Assembly (NCBI RefSeq): GCF_037893015.1
Contig: NC_133658.1
Coordinates: 287,065,719 to 287,129,718, forward strand
Source: Macrotis lagotis
Lineage: Eukaryota; Chordata; Mammalia; Peramelemorphia; Peramelidae
Length of the DNA: 64,000 nucleotides
Reading direction: 5' to 3'
The position numbers and the translations under genes are program-made. Positions within the stretch are counted from its first letter, which is position 1; the number at the start of each line of letters is the position of its first letter. Of the stretch, positions 11,328 to 22,814 are shown in pieces. A model generated the notes under the pieces. It searched no databases and was not told where the DNA came from. It saw nothing but the letters and a program-made list of their open reading frames with translations.

Positions 11328-12086
11328 GTATACTTTACCTTTTGCACTGTCCCTCCCTTCCCACCCCACCCCCGCCCCCATTAATATACCTAGTACAACT
11401 GACTTTGCCAGGATGATACTTTAATAGCTCCATAATCTCAACAGTGTAGTTATTCTCTCCACTGGAATGAATGGTAACCCCTCTTAGCCTCCTTATTCTC
11501 TGTTTCTTATCCATGTTTCCCCTGAAATCCGCCAAAGAAAGCAGTGTCATGTAGCCCTTTGACAATCCAAAGAACATAGGTGAAACCTCTGGATCCTTTT
11601 CAGAATAATGTTTTATTGCCTACTCTCATAATAGAATGAAATGTTAGATTTCAGATAGATGTTAGTGAAAATAAAATGTCATTTTTTCCCCCATCTAAGT
11701 TCACAGACCTCTAAAAATCTATCTATAGACTCCTCCAAAGGGCCTTGAATCCCAGGTTAAGAATCCCTTATATTAAATATTTATCCAAAACATTGCAGGC
11801 TTTCCTCTGGTCTTTTTTTTTAATATCTCAGGGGTGCCAGTATAGTATACTGTCCATCTTCTGACTTTCATTCTCTAAAAGAAGTTAGTGATTTTTCTTC
11901 CTGATTATACATGTCTTTAATAATTCAGTTCACTTGTCATAATGTACTAAAGTCTACTCATATCTACCATAGATCTTTCCAGTTCCCATCAAGTCATATA
12001 TAATTTTGATCTCTGAGGATTATTCAGTTTGTCTTGAAATGCCAAGGGCTTGCAATTTCTAATGAATTGATTCTGTTATGGAATAG
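11328..12086 (+). other. CCDC180 intron 1
   Basis: 759 nt with no recognised repeat. It contains a pyrimidine run just past the donor (11340-11380). The minus-strand ORF at 11335-11577 is incidental. Confidence 0.6.
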
Positions 12087-12277
12087 GTCCAGCTTGTTCG
12101 TTCCTTGGCAAATTGTCGAAAGAAAGCAGCACAACAGGGTGGGTTTGTGAAGAGTGGAAAGATCCCTCTAATCAGGAACTCTGAAACACCAGTAGGTGAA
12201 CTCTTATCTCATCGTCAGAAAATGTGGACTCAGGCTCTGCCCAATGTCAAATCCGTGGAAAATCCTGTTTTGTACAG
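12087..12277 (+). CDS. CCDC180: CCDC180 coding exon 2
   Basis: The acceptor is tggaatag|GTC. The exon encodes VQLVRSLANCRKKAAQQGG through NVKSVENPVLY plus two bases of the next codon. The donor is TACAG|gtacat, phase 2. The stretch ETPVGELLSHRQKMW is a typical conserved segment of the N-terminal domain. The open frame continuing into the intron after the donor is not coding. Confidence 0.82.
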
Positions 12278-12538
12278 GTACATTGTGGATACTGTCATGT
12301 CAAGTTTTCTAGTTACACTTGTTTACTTCTTATCAAGCACATATATTGATAATAGTATATGGAATTACAAAAGGTATTTATGAATATTTTATATTAACTT
12401 GTTGAATATGTTAGTTTAGTTAAATTAAATATAAATAGAAATGAAGCTTTTGAACTCCAAGAGCTAAATGGTAGTTAAGAGATTAGTATAGTCAATAAGT
12501 CAGTAAAGTATTTGTCAAAAACTTAGTATGTGAAAGAC
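12278..12538 (+). other. CCDC180 intron 2, first part: unassigned
   Basis: AT-rich unique-looking DNA with no repeat or ORF of note. Confidence 0.4.
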
Positions 12539-12539
12539 A

Positions 12540-12865
12540 TCTTTAATAGTTCCAAGGGCAGGTAAAGATAAGAAGGCAAAAAAAAAAAGGCAAAAGTTAA
12601 TCCTGTTCTTAAGAAACTCTCAGTCTAAACAGGAGTGACAACATGTAAACAACCATGTATAAACAAACTATATACAGGCTATATATTAGGGGTAACCCAC
12701 AGCAGAAAGACAGTAAAAAGAATACTACAATAGGTATCAAAGATATGAATCTGAATCACAACTGCTATTTGCTAGCCAAATGCCCTTAGAAAAATCTATA
12801 CTTCTCTGAGCTTCAATTTTCTCTTCTATAAAATAGAAATAAAAATAATATTGCCTGAGTCTTCT
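12540..12865 (+). mobile_element. L3/CR1-like fragment followed by a MIR fragment
   Basis: 12600-12680 resembles the cttaagaaactctcagtct/acatgtaaacaa part of L3/CR1-like repeats that recur at 46.0, 52.4 and 59.7 kb. 12735-12865 carries a MIR core (ttctctgagcttcaattttctcttctataaaat). Confidence 0.45.
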
Positions 12866-12989
12866 TTCTCCCCTTTAAGGACTCTTCAGCTATGTTCATT
12901 GTGCTGTTAAAAGTAATCATTTGTTCAAATTCACAATTTTCAGCTTCAATCAGTGTTGCTCTTTTTCTTTAAAAAAAATTACTCATTTT

Positions 12990-13142
12990 GGGGCGGCTAG
13001 GTGGTACAGTGGATAGAGCACCAGCCCTGGAGTCAGGAGTACCTGAGTTCAAATGCAACCTTAGACACTTAATAATTGCCTAGCTGTGTGGCCCTGGGCA
13101 AGCCACTTACCCCCATTTGCCTTGAAAAAAACCTAAAAAAAA
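12990..13142 (+). mobile_element. Marsupial tRNA-derived SINE
   Basis: The tRNA-like head is ggggcggctaggtggtacag, the box-B-like site is gagttcaaatgcaacc, and the tail is cttgaaaaaaacctaaaaaaa. It is near full length, in + orientation. Confidence 0.85.
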
Positions 13143-13600
13143 TTCATTTCATTATCTAATTCCTAATTACATTTAAAATTTTTAGCATTAATGTTTTAAA
13201 ATTTTTGAGTTCCAAATTCTCTCCCCCTTTTCCTTCTCCACCCCTTGAGAAGGCAAGCAATATTATATTGATTATACATGTGAAATCATGTAAAACATAT
13301 TTACATATTAACCATGATGCAAAAGGAAAAAAATAACGCCCCAAGGAAGAAAAATAGTGAAAAATAGTATTCTTCAATCTGCATTCAAAGTTCAATGGTT
13401 CTCTCTAGAGGTGGATTTTTCTGTATGTGTACTTTGAAATTGTCTTGGATCATTGTTTTTATCAGAGTAGCCAAGTCTTTCACAGTTGATCATCATTACA
13501 GTATTACAATTATTGTATACAATGTTCTCCTAATTCTGCTCACTTCACTTTTCATCAAATCATTTAAGACTTCCCAAGTTTTAGTGAAGTTTTTTTAATG
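13143..13600 (-). mobile_element. L1 3'-end fragment
   Basis: It is the inverted equivalent of L1 3' sequence also found at 23.2-23.8 kb: ttttgagttccaaattctctccc, catgtaaaacatattt, cttggatcattgt, gtatacaatgttctcctaa. No intact ORF remains. Confidence 0.65.
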
Positions 13601-14067
13601 AATAAGATAACACATGAATTTATAGCAAAAAGCATTTAATAAAACCAAGTGAAAAGATAAAGAGGAGTGATTTTTTACTTCCAAATATGTATATGTAAAT
13701 ATATATATCATCCAAATATATACATAAAAATACACATATATAATCATCCTCAAATTCACATGCTGCCCTAGGAAAAAAAATGAATTCTTCCAGCAAGATC
13801 CTTATTCTGCCATTGTGTTCTATCTGGTATACCTCTCATATTTCCATCATTAAATCTCTTGGCAATCTATTGTGCTTCATTACTGCTCATTCCACTTCCA
13901 AAAATTGCCACTAGCTGACTCTTTGTAGAGTAACTGCTGTCCTCTGTTATGGGACTTCTCTACTGAACTGCTATTCTCATTTGCTGGAGCTATTTCTAAC
14001 TACGAGAACTTTTCTTAAAGGGAATGATTGCTCTTTAGTGAAACTATTCCTGAGTGCTGTTTGAGTT
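13601..14067 (+). other. Unassigned intron 2 stretch with TA-rich microsatellite
   Basis: 13685-13745 is a degenerate (ta/tatg)n tract. Nothing else is recognised. Confidence 0.4.
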
Positions 14068-14168
14068 TTTCTTTTCTTTTCTTTTCTTTTCTTTTCTTTT
14101 CTTTTCTTTTCTTTTCTTTTCTTTTCTTTTCTTTTCTTTTCTTTTCTTTTCTTTTCCTTTTCTTTTTT
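14068..14168 (+). repeat. (TTTTC)n pentanucleotide array
   Basis: About 18-19 nearly perfect TTTTC units, with a slightly imperfect end. It generates spurious ORFs on both strands (KKRKE or SFLFF repeats). Confidence 0.95.
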
Positions 14169-14439
14169 TTTGAGTCCCATAGCTGCTCTCAGCCAGCAAA
14201 GCAAAGTCTTTCAGATTTTCTTTTTTTATATTTTCTCTTGGTAAGAGTTCCCAAGGTCTACTCAATGTTTAGACTGGGGCAGGAAAATTCTTTTTAGTTT
14301 TTGGTAGATTGAGGCATGGTCCTGAAAACTGCCTTTCAGTGCCTCAAAAAGACATTTAGCAACACTGGAGTCAGTGAATTTTGCTTTGCATTTCTTCAGC
14401 TATACCCAGGTTGATGTCTTCCTTATTCACTTATGTGAC

Positions 14440-14860
14440 ATTTTAAATTTTATAAGTATTTTCCTTATAATAATTTTGTGAGATAATTAGTAGAAGTATA
14501 ATTATACTCATTTTACAGATAAGACAATAAGGCTAAGAGAATTTGAGTATTTTCCCCAATATTGTGCATCTGGCAATTTTCAGGATCATGAGGGGAATTC
14601 AGGTGACTCTTGATACTTATACTCTTTTTACTACACCAGTATAACTACCTCAAAGAACAGTTAGATTTTGTTTTGTTTGTTCATCTGCTAGCATGGAAAC
14701 TATTTTCATAGATGCAGATCAACAACTTATTGCCTGGGTCCACTGAGAGGTTAAATGACTTGCCCCCAGGATCACATGACATGTATGACTCAGAAACAGA
14801 TCTTGAGCCAAGGCTGGATCTATATCCACTATTCACAGGATGATTTATTTCAAGGATCAA
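14440..14860 (-). mobile_element. Two MIR-type SINE fragments
   Basis: At 14505-14530 the inverted MIR core (cattttacagataag) is followed by ctggcaattttcagg. A second fragment at 14740-14850 contains gaggttaaatgacttgcccc. Confidence 0.55.
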
Positions 14861-15092
14861 ATGTGAAATAAAGCATTATCTATTGCCAGTTATTACTATT
14901 TTTGTTTCTCTCATGCTAAGAATTCCTCTTGGAGGCAGTCTAAAATCTTCAGATTTTAATTTAGGTTATTAAACTGATATAATTTCTAAGGACAAGGTGC
15001 TCACACTAACCATCTTAAGTAGGAGAAATCCATAAATCATCGATCTTTCCAAAGTTTACTGGATTCTACTTTTGATCTGAACAATAATTTAG

Positions 15093-15184
15093 GAAATGAA
15101 GGAAGGAAAAAAAGGAGGGAGAAAAAGAAGGAAGGAAGGATGGAAAGAAAAAAGGAAGAAGGGAGGGAAGGAAGGATGGAAGGA
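15093..15184 (+). repeat. (GGAA)n-rich purine tract
   Basis: ggaaggaa, gggaggga and aaaggaag units over about 90 bp. ORFs here (EGKKGGRKRR-like) are low-complexity artefacts. Confidence 0.85.
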
Positions 15185-15430
15185 TCTTTATTATGCTTAT
15201 TATTTACCAGGCACTGTACTAAATTATGGAGATACAAGCAAGGATTCTCTATCCTCAAGGTGCTTACATTCTAGTAAGGAAGACAGCATTTAAAGAATAG
15301 TCTGAAAGAGAACAGGGCTACATGTGCTCTGGCATAGTTGGGAACTGGTGGCCAGGAAGTGAGATCGACATTTAGGAGCAAAAGGGAGTAGGAATGAATT
15401 GATCCAATAGGCATTGAATGTCCTTATTGG
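15185..15430 (+). mobile_element. L3/CR1-like LINE fragment
   Basis: It contains the characteristic order accaggcactgtacta, ggagatacaagcaagg, cctcaaggtgcttacattctag. Confidence 0.5.
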
Positions 15431-15490
15431 AATAGGTGCTGTAATAGTCCTCTTCTAGTTGACAATCTTATAAATTTGAGAGATTATTTA

Positions 15491-15660
15491 AAATTTCAAT
15501 GATTGTGGTAGCTAGGTGATGCAGTAGGTAGAACACAGGTCCTGGAGTCAGGAGGACCCAAGTTCAAATCTGACCTCAGACACAATAATTACCTGTGTGA
15601 CCTTGGGCAAAACGATTAACTCCATTGCCTTTAAAAAACAAACAAAAAATTTCAATGATT
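15491..15660 (+). mobile_element. Marsupial tRNA-derived SINE with 14-bp target-site duplication
   Basis: The SINE body is 15505-15646 (gtggtagctaggtgatgcag to aaaaaacaaacaaa). It is bracketed by perfect copies of aaatttcaatgatt at 15491-15504 and 15647-15660. It ends only 34 bp upstream of exon 3. Confidence 0.85.
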
Positions 15661-15694
15661 ATGATTCAGATTTTCTCCTATTCATCAATTCCAG

Positions 15695-15783
15695 GGAAAT
15701 TCAAATAGCTACTATGAAAAAAGCTCAAGAAAGTGAAGATGTGATTGCAGCCAGAGAAGTGAGAGGTTTAAATGACTTTATTG
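15695..15783 (+). CDS. CCDC180: CCDC180 coding exon 3
   Basis: The acceptor is aattccag|GG. The first G completes an Arg codon from exon 2, then EIQIATMKKAQESEDV and IAAREVRGLNDFI follow. The donor is ATTG|gtaagc, phase 1. AAREVRGL is one of the stretches by which I recognise the family. Confidence 0.82.
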
Positions 15784-16259
15784 GTAAGCTGATGACTAAC
15801 CCGTTTCCTATGTCTTTCCTAAATTACCTCTTGTGGGAAAAGACCAACTTGAAAACATATACATATTTAGCAATTTTGTAAGATCTTCTAAAATGAAACT
15901 ATTCACATATCCATTGTACCAAATTATCAAGATGGATTTACAAGCAAAACAGCAGTCCCTGCCCTCAAGGAGCTCACATTTTAGTAGGGGAAAACAACAT
16001 AGAAATTGGATCGCATATCATCTAATCAGGAGTTGGTTTTGCTAGATACTGTGTTCAACTTTAAACACAAAATATTAGCTGTGTTAGAGTGACAAATATG
16101 CAATAATATTTAATGAACATTATTTATCTTTGCATCTCAGAAGAATTAAGGTCATTTAAAAAGCATTATTTCTAAATAATAGACCGAGAGTAAGTCTAAA
16201 ATATTTATCTTCAACCTATTTTATCTTCCATGTGACAATCTCTAGTTCAGAGATAATTG
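15784..16259 (+). other. Intron 3, first part, with a short L3/CR1-like piece
   Basis: 15940-16010 contains cagtccctgccctcaaggagctcacatttt (L3/CR1-like). The rest is unassigned. Confidence 0.45.
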
Positions 16260-16812
16260 GCTTTTTAAAAAATAATTTTTATTAATTCCTTTTGTTTTTA
16301 TATCTCTTTAACTTACTTTTGCATGCTTCCTCCTTCACCTTTTCAAAGAACCTGCCTATAGAACAAAGAATACTTTTAAAGGGAAGAAGAGAAAAACAAT
16401 CAGAAAATCTGATTAATATATAAAAACCATTAGAAAACATATTCAAGGTTCCATACTTGTGGAACTCCAACCTCTGCAAAGGATTTAGGGGAGGTATCTA
16501 TCTGTATCTTCTTTTTAACATTATGCTTATTAGTAATTTTGTAATATTTGCTTTCTATTTTGATGTGGTGATGGTTTTTCCACTATAGTGTTGAAGTCAT
16601 TGTACATGTTGTTTCCTTGGCTCTGTTTGCTTCATTTTGAATCAATTCTTGGAAGTCTTTCCATGCTTCTCCATAGTCGTCATAATCGATCTTTCTTACG
16701 GCACAGTAATATTCTGTTATGGATAGCCAGATTTTTTTATAGAAGTCTTGATTTTACAGTTTCTTAGTATTGGAAATTCCATAAATCCATACTGTTTTTA
16801 AAAAATGACAGG
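16260..16812 (-). mobile_element. L1 3'-end fragment
   Basis: Inverted L1 tail: tttttattaattccttttg at the left, then cattgtacatgttgtttccttggctctg and the ttttgaatcaattcttggaagtctttcc stretch. No ORF is intact. Confidence 0.55.
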
Positions 16813-16813
16813 T

Positions 16814-16990
16814 TGGGGGCAGCTAGGTGGTACAGTGCATAGAGCACAGGTCCTGGAGTCAGGAGGACCTGAGTTCAAATCCAGCCTCAGACACTTAATA
16901 ATTACCCAGCTTTCTGACCTTGGGCAAGTCACTTAACCCCATTGCCTTGCAAAAACAATAAACAAACAAACAAATAAATAAAAATAAAAG
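16814..16990 (+). mobile_element. Marsupial tRNA-derived SINE
   Basis: Near-consensus copy: gggggcagctaggtggtacag, ctggagtcaggaggacctga, cattgccttgcaaaaac, and an (aaaca/aaata)n tail. Confidence 0.88.
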
Positions 16991-17027
16991 CCGCAGTTGA
17001 GCAAGTTTTTCTATTAAGAATAACTGA

Positions 17028-19158
17028 TTAGAGCTAAGATGGAAGATTAGAGGCAACCTAGTTGAACTTTCTCAATAGTCTCTTCCAATTCGAAAAATGA
17101 TCCCTTAAATCAGATTTTGAAGCAGTAGAACCAACAAAAGATCAAAATGAAACATTTTTCCATTGTAAGATGACTTAGGAGGTTAGCAGGAAAAGTTTGG
17201 ATACTAGATGAAAAATCTGTTTGTAGCCCACTAATGAAGTGGTAACAGCAGCAACTATAGCAGCAGCAGCCACTTTGGGAACTCTAAGTCCAGAGATTGT
17301 AAGGGTATTAGTTTGTCAGAAAAAAATTACATTGCTGACACTGTGTACAGCTTACACTGATTGTCAACTCTATGGCCAAAACATAATTCTGGGTCATAAT
17401 TTCAGGGTCAAGAGGAGCACTAGAGGTCAGTTACAAGGTAGCAGCGGTCCAAGTCACAGTTCTAAGGCAAATAGGAGTGCTAGCACTTTTGCTTTTGGGA
17501 CCCAGGGCTCTTTCTCTGGTAAAGACCAGAGGACAGACCAGGAAGGCAGTGATCACACCTCTCCCAGGATCATATCACCTTGGAAACACCAAAAACTTGC
17601 AAATTTCCAGAACTTACTCTGAAAACAGCAGCTTGAAAAAACTTGTGGTTTGGTACAATGCCTCTCTACTCTCAATTGAGCAAAGCCTGACTTTAACATA
17701 AAGTTTCAGTCAAGAAATAGATTGGAAAAACAAGCAAACAGCAACAACAAAAATGAATTTGAACAAAAAACTATTGTATTGGTAGGGAAGACCAAGATAT
17801 AAACTTAGAAGATGGCAACAATGTGAAAATAGCTATAAACAGTCTCAAATAAAAATCCTAATTGAACCTGAGTCCAACAAGAATTCCTGGAATTAACAAA
17901 GAAAGCAATAAATGTGGTAGAGGAAAAATTGGAGAAAGAATAATATAGAACAATTATGAAACGATAATAGTTTAGTAAAAGAAGCACAATAAATACTGAA
18001 GAAGAAACACCTTAAAAAACAAAACTGGCTAAATGAAAAAAGATATAAAAGCTCACTGAAGAAAAGAATTCCTTAAAAATTAAAATTGGGCAAGTGGGAA
18101 TGAATGTCTCCATGAAACATCAAGAAATAATAAAACAAAGACAAAAGAATGAAAAAAGAAGAAAATATGAAATATTACATAGGAAGAACAACTGACTTGA
18201 AAAATAGATCTAGGAATGATAATTGAAGAATTATTACAATGCTAGAAAGATATGACAAAAGAGCCTAAGAAATATTTCAAAAAACTATCAAGTAAAACTT
18301 CCTTGATATCTTGGATCCATAGGGCAAAATAGAAATTGAAAGAATTCACCTCCTATAAGAGATCCCAAAATGAAAATGCCCAGTGATAATATAGCCAAAT
18401 TTCAGAGCTCCCAGGTCAAGGAGAAAATACTTAAGGCTGTCAAAAATGATTTAGATAACATGGATCCACAGTTAAGGTCACACAAGATTTAATGACTTCT
18501 ATTGTAAGGAAATAGAGGGCTTAGAGTATTATATTCTGGGAGGCAAAGAAGTTACTGAGCAAAACTTAGTATAATCCTTGGGGGAGGGGGAAATGGACTT
18601 TATTGAAATAAAGAATTTTCAAGCATTCCTGATGAAAAGACCAGAGCTAAAAAGAAAATTTGAACCTAAGACTCAAGAAAAGCATAAAAAGATAAACATG
18701 AGAGAATATTCATAAGGTCTCAACAGAGTTAAATTGTTAACATTGCTATATAGGAAGATGATGTATATATATAGTGTATATAACTCTTTTTTTTTTTTTT
18801 AGGTTTTTGCAAGGCAAATGGGGTTAAGTGGCTTGCCCAAGGCCATGCAGCTAGGTAATTATTAAGTGTCTGAGACCGGGTTTGAACCCAGGTACTCCTG
18901 ACTCCAGGGCCAGTGCTTTATCCACTGCACCACCTAGCTGCTCCTTGTGTATATAACTCTTTAGAACTTTATCTTTATTATGAAAGATAAACGGAATTTA
19001 TATGGACAGAGGGCATGGATGTGAGTCAATTATGTTGAAATGATCTCAAAAAATGAAAAGGTAAAAAAAAGATAGACTAGAAGAAAGGAAAAGGGGAAGG
19101 TAGAATGAAGCATTTTTTTTCACAAGGAAGAGCTTCTAAAGTGGAATATAACATGTGA
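17028..19158 (+). mobile_element. HAL1-type element, interrupted by a SINE
   Basis: A 5' leader (gctaagatggaagattagagg) is followed by decayed ORF1 with heptad-like text at 17.9-18.2 kb. Then comes an L1 ORF1 C-terminal domain remnant (18.42-18.65 kb, gagctcccaggtcaaggag and the aagaattttcaagcattcctgatg region), and 3'UTR text homologous to the next element. No ORF2 lies between ORF1 and the 3'UTR. A SINE splits the 3'UTR at 18.79-18.95 kb. Confidence 0.65.
18774..18962 (-). mobile_element. Marsupial tRNA-derived SINE nested in HAL1, with target-site duplication
   Basis: Inverted SINE body at 18789-18946 (poly-T at left, ctgcaccacctagctgctcc at right). It is flanked by gtgtatataactctt at 18774-18788 and 18947-18961. 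It must be younger than the HAL1 copy it interrupts. Confidence 0.88.
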
Positions 19159-21790
19159 GGAGGTTGTGGGAGAGAGAGAGGCAAGGGTGGCAGTTTACAG
19201 ACTTCTCAGCCCAAGGATTGTTAAGGACAGCTTGGAAGGACAGTGGGGAAAACTCTGCTGTACCAGAGTGAGTATGGAGCCCAGTCTAGCACAGACCTCA
19301 GTGCACATTTGGCCCCCAGGGACCAGGAATAGGCCTGGGGGAGCCACCTGGCCGGGCAGCTGTTTCCAGAGCACTAAACCCATGGACCATAATTAGGGAA
19401 GGGGAGATTGCATAGGTCTCATATCTTTCCCTGAGGCAGGATTCTGTGATTTTGCCTGTGTTCAGATCCAGGCTGAAGTCTGGACCCCAAGCACAGGAAA
19501 AAGAGCTTTACTGCCTTAGAGGCGTAGGGACCCTCCTCACAGTTCCAAGGCAGAGGAGAGTGCTTGTGGTCATCCACAGACCTGAGCACAGGCCAGGAGA
19601 GCAGTCAGAGCCTCTCATAAGACCTTGGAGGAATTAAGGTCCCTGAAGGAATCGAGGTCCCTGCAAAAAAATCTCAAAAACTTGGGACAGAGCATCCTCC
19701 AACCTGGGAGTAGAGCCCCACCTTAACAAGACTAAAATCAAGTCATAGGCTGGGGAAATGAGCAAACAACAGAAGAAAAAAAATCCAACCATAGACAATT
19801 ACTTTGGTCCTATGGAGGATCAAAATATATACTCAGTGGATAGCAAAGTCAAAGCTTCTGTATATGAATTGGTCTCAGGCTATGGAAGAGCTTAAAAAAA
19901 AAGATTTTGAAAATCAAGGAAGTAGAGAAAAATTGGAAAGAAAAATCAGAGAGATGAGGGAAAATCACAAAAGCAAATCAGCAGCTTGGAGAAGGAAATA
20001 GTAAAAAAATACTGAAGAAAATAACGTCTTTAAAACCAGTTTAGGTCAAATTGAAAAAAAAAAAAGCAGTCCAAAAGACCATTGAGAAGAATGCCCTAAA
20101 AAACAGAATTGGCCAGATGGAAAAGGAAATACAAAAGCTCTCTGATAAAAATAATTCCTGGGGGCAGCTAGGTGGCTCAGTGGGTAGAGCATCTGCCCTG
20201 GAGTCAGGAGGACCTGAGTTCAAATACAACATCAGACACTTAATAATTACCTAGCTGTGTGACTTTGGGCAAGTCACTAAACCCCATTACCTTGCAAAAA
20301 AATATGAAAATAATTCCTTCAAATGTAGACTGGAGCTAAGGGGAAACTGATGACTTTGTGAGAAATCAGGAAACAATAAAACAAAATAATCAAAAGAATG
20401 GAAAAACTAGAAGGAAATACGAAATATCTCACTGGAAAAACAACTGATTTGGAAAACAGATTCAGAAGAGATAATTTAAAAATTATTGTGTTACCTGAAA
20501 GTCATGACCAGGAAAAAAAAAATCTAGATTTCATTTTTTAAGAAATTCTCCAGGAAAATACCATGATATCCTAGAAGAAGAGGGTAAAATAGAAATTGAA
20601 AGAATCCACAATTACCTTCTGAAAGAGATCCCAAAATAAAAACTGTCACGAATATTATAGCCAACTTTCAGAACTCCCAAGTCAAGGAGAAAATATTACA
20701 GGCAGTCAGAAAGAAACAATTTAAATATCATGGAGCTACAGTCAGGATAAAACAAGATTTAGCAACTTCTACATTAAGGGCTCATAGGGCTTGGAATGTG
20801 ATATTCCAGAAGGTAAAAGAGCTTGGATTACAACTGAGAATAATCAACTACCCAGTAAAACTGAACATACTCTTTGAGGGGAAAAGATGGATATTCAATG
20901 AAATAGAGGTCTTTCAAACTTAACTTTCCTGTTGAAATGACTAGAGTTGAACAGAAAGCTTGATCTTCAAGTACAGGACTCAGGTGAAGTATAGAGGTGG
21001 CTATGAAGGGCAAATTCTGAGAGATTTAATGATGTTGAACTGCTTGTATTCCTGCATGGGAAGATAATACTATTAACTCATATAAACCTTCTCACTTATT
21101 TAGAAGGAATATAGATAGACAAAGCACAGGAGGGAGCTGAATATGAAGGTGTAATATAAAGATGGAGTTAATGGACAAGAAAGGAAGAGAAAAGGAGAAA
21201 GAGAAAGGAGAAATAGAATAGTCTAAGCCATTTCACATAAAAGAGGCAAGAAAAAGCTTTTGCAATGGAGTGGGAGGGGAAAAGGTGAGGGGAGTGAATG
21301 GACCTTCATTCTCATGAAAATGACTCAGAGAGGAAATAACATGCACACTCAATTGGGTATAGAAATCTATCTTACTCTAGAGAAAAATAGGAGAGGAAAG
21401 GGGACAGGGGAGGGGAGGAGGGTGTAGGGAATAGAAGAGAGTGAGGGGTGAGGGTAGTCAGGTACAACACACTTTTGAGTGAAAGAAGAGAGAGAATAGA
21501 ATAAATGGGAGTAGGGAGGAATAGGGAGGAGGGAAATGGAAATACAGCTAGCAATAGCAGCTATGGGAAAAAATAGTGAAGCAATTTCTTTGATGGAATT
21601 ATGATAAAGAATTCTATCCATCCAAAACAGAGAGCTTGATGTTATCTGAAAATAGACTGAAGCACACTTTTTTCTTTTGCTTTATTTTTCTTGAGGTTTC
21701 TCTTGGAGGGGGGTTATGTTTACTTTTACAACATGACTATTGTAGTAATGTTAAAAAATTTTTTAAATTAAATAAAAATACAAAAAAGTC
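19159..21790 (+). mobile_element. Most complete HAL1-type element (leader, ORF1, 3'UTR)
   Basis: 19.16-19.79 kb is a GC-richer 5' leader. 19.8-20.5 kb encodes the coiled-coil part of ORF1 (KNALKNRIGQMEKEIQKLSD at 20.09-20.15 kb). 20.56-20.95 kb matches the L1 ORF1 C-terminal domain: RIKQDLATST-like text, then a VIFQKVKELGLQ-like piece and ISTGKLS-type remnants. The 3'UTR with purine-rich tracts (21.18-21.55 kb) and a poly(A)-like end at about 21.76 kb follow directly, with no reverse transcriptase. Stops and frameshifts show it is dead. It is cut by a SINE at 20.16 kb. Confidence 0.72.
20148..20318 (+). mobile_element. Marsupial tRNA-derived SINE nested in HAL1 ORF1, with target-site duplication
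   Basis: The body is 20160-20306. Flanking copies of aaaataattcct lie at 20148-20159 and 20307-20318. ORF1 text resumes immediately after the right copy. Confidence 0.9.
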
Positions 21791-22315
21791 TTTTTAGTTT
21801 TCCTTATGTGATTCATTTTTGGTAACTCTTGCAATTTGAGGTTAAAGTTAATTCAAATTTAGACTCTTTCATCTAGGGAATTTATCAAATTAGACATTCC
21901 CCTTTCCAACCTCTACCTCAGAGGAAAAGTACAAAGGAATAGTTAAATGGGAAAGGAATGAGAGCAGTTTCTTGGCTTTCTTTTATAGACCAACACAGAG
22001 AGATGGTTCTTCTTACAGGAGTCTGACAATCTTCCTGAGATTCCCCATTCAACCACTTCTGGGGTAGTACATTCATAGGAATCAATTTCCTAGAAGAAAT
22101 GAGATTTCATCTGGGAACAACCTAATCAATGACTGTATTTGATCTTTAAATAAGGTGTCAGTGGACATTTTTATACTCTGTAAGATGACATTTTTCTGAT
22201 CATAAAGGTACCCACTACCCTGTAAGTTCAACATTTTGATTCGGGAGCCCCACTTGAATATCTCCCTTCCCCATACCTAAGAAAATCTGCAATATGACTC
22301 ACAATCTCAGAAAAT
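21791..22315 (+). other. Unassigned intron 3 stretch
   Basis: No repeat or coding signal recognised. Confidence 0.4.
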
Positions 22316-22319
22316 ATCC

Positions 22320-22530
22320 AGGAGACGTTGCATAGTGCAGTGAAAAAAATATTTTATTTGGAGTAGGAAGATCAAGACATAGATCCCAGTTTTGCTACTT
22401 TACACCTGTGTGATCTTGGGAAGTCCCTTAAACACACTGGGTTTTGGTTTTATGCTAATCACAATCAGAGGGATGGATGAGTGAATCTGAGATTTTTTCC
22501 AGCTCCAAATCTGTGATCTCATGAAATTCC
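22320..22530 (+). mobile_element. MIR-type SINE
   Basis: gcatagtgcagtgaaaaa, then gttttgctactttacacctgtgtgatcttggg, then a 3' part with cagctccaaatctgtgatctcatg. Confidence 0.6.
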
Positions 22531-22814
22531 AGCAGTTGTCATCAAGACTGAAAAGCTTTAATTATAGACCCAATAACAAATCACATGAGGATGAGTATAT
22601 TTAAATTTTGTGAAGCTCATCATATTGGTTTCATAGGTAATGAGTTTTTTCTATTATAGCATTTCACAAAGACCATATCTTCTAAGGCATAGAAGAAAAG
22701 TGTCCATGAAGGGATGATGCATACTGAGAAACCATAGAGCCTATTCAAGGAACTGAGACTATAACTATTCTTCCTCTTGAAACTCTGTTGAAGTTTTAGA
22801 ATAATGTTTCCCAT

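Noticed and set aside
13977..14297. ORFs with SFLFF or KKRKE repeats
   Set aside because: Read-through of the (TTTTC)n array on both strands.
16814..16890. tRNA gene
   Set aside because: A- and B-box-like text belongs to the tRNA-derived SINE; no cloverleaf with a proper anticodon arm is evident, and the same text recurs throughout the window.
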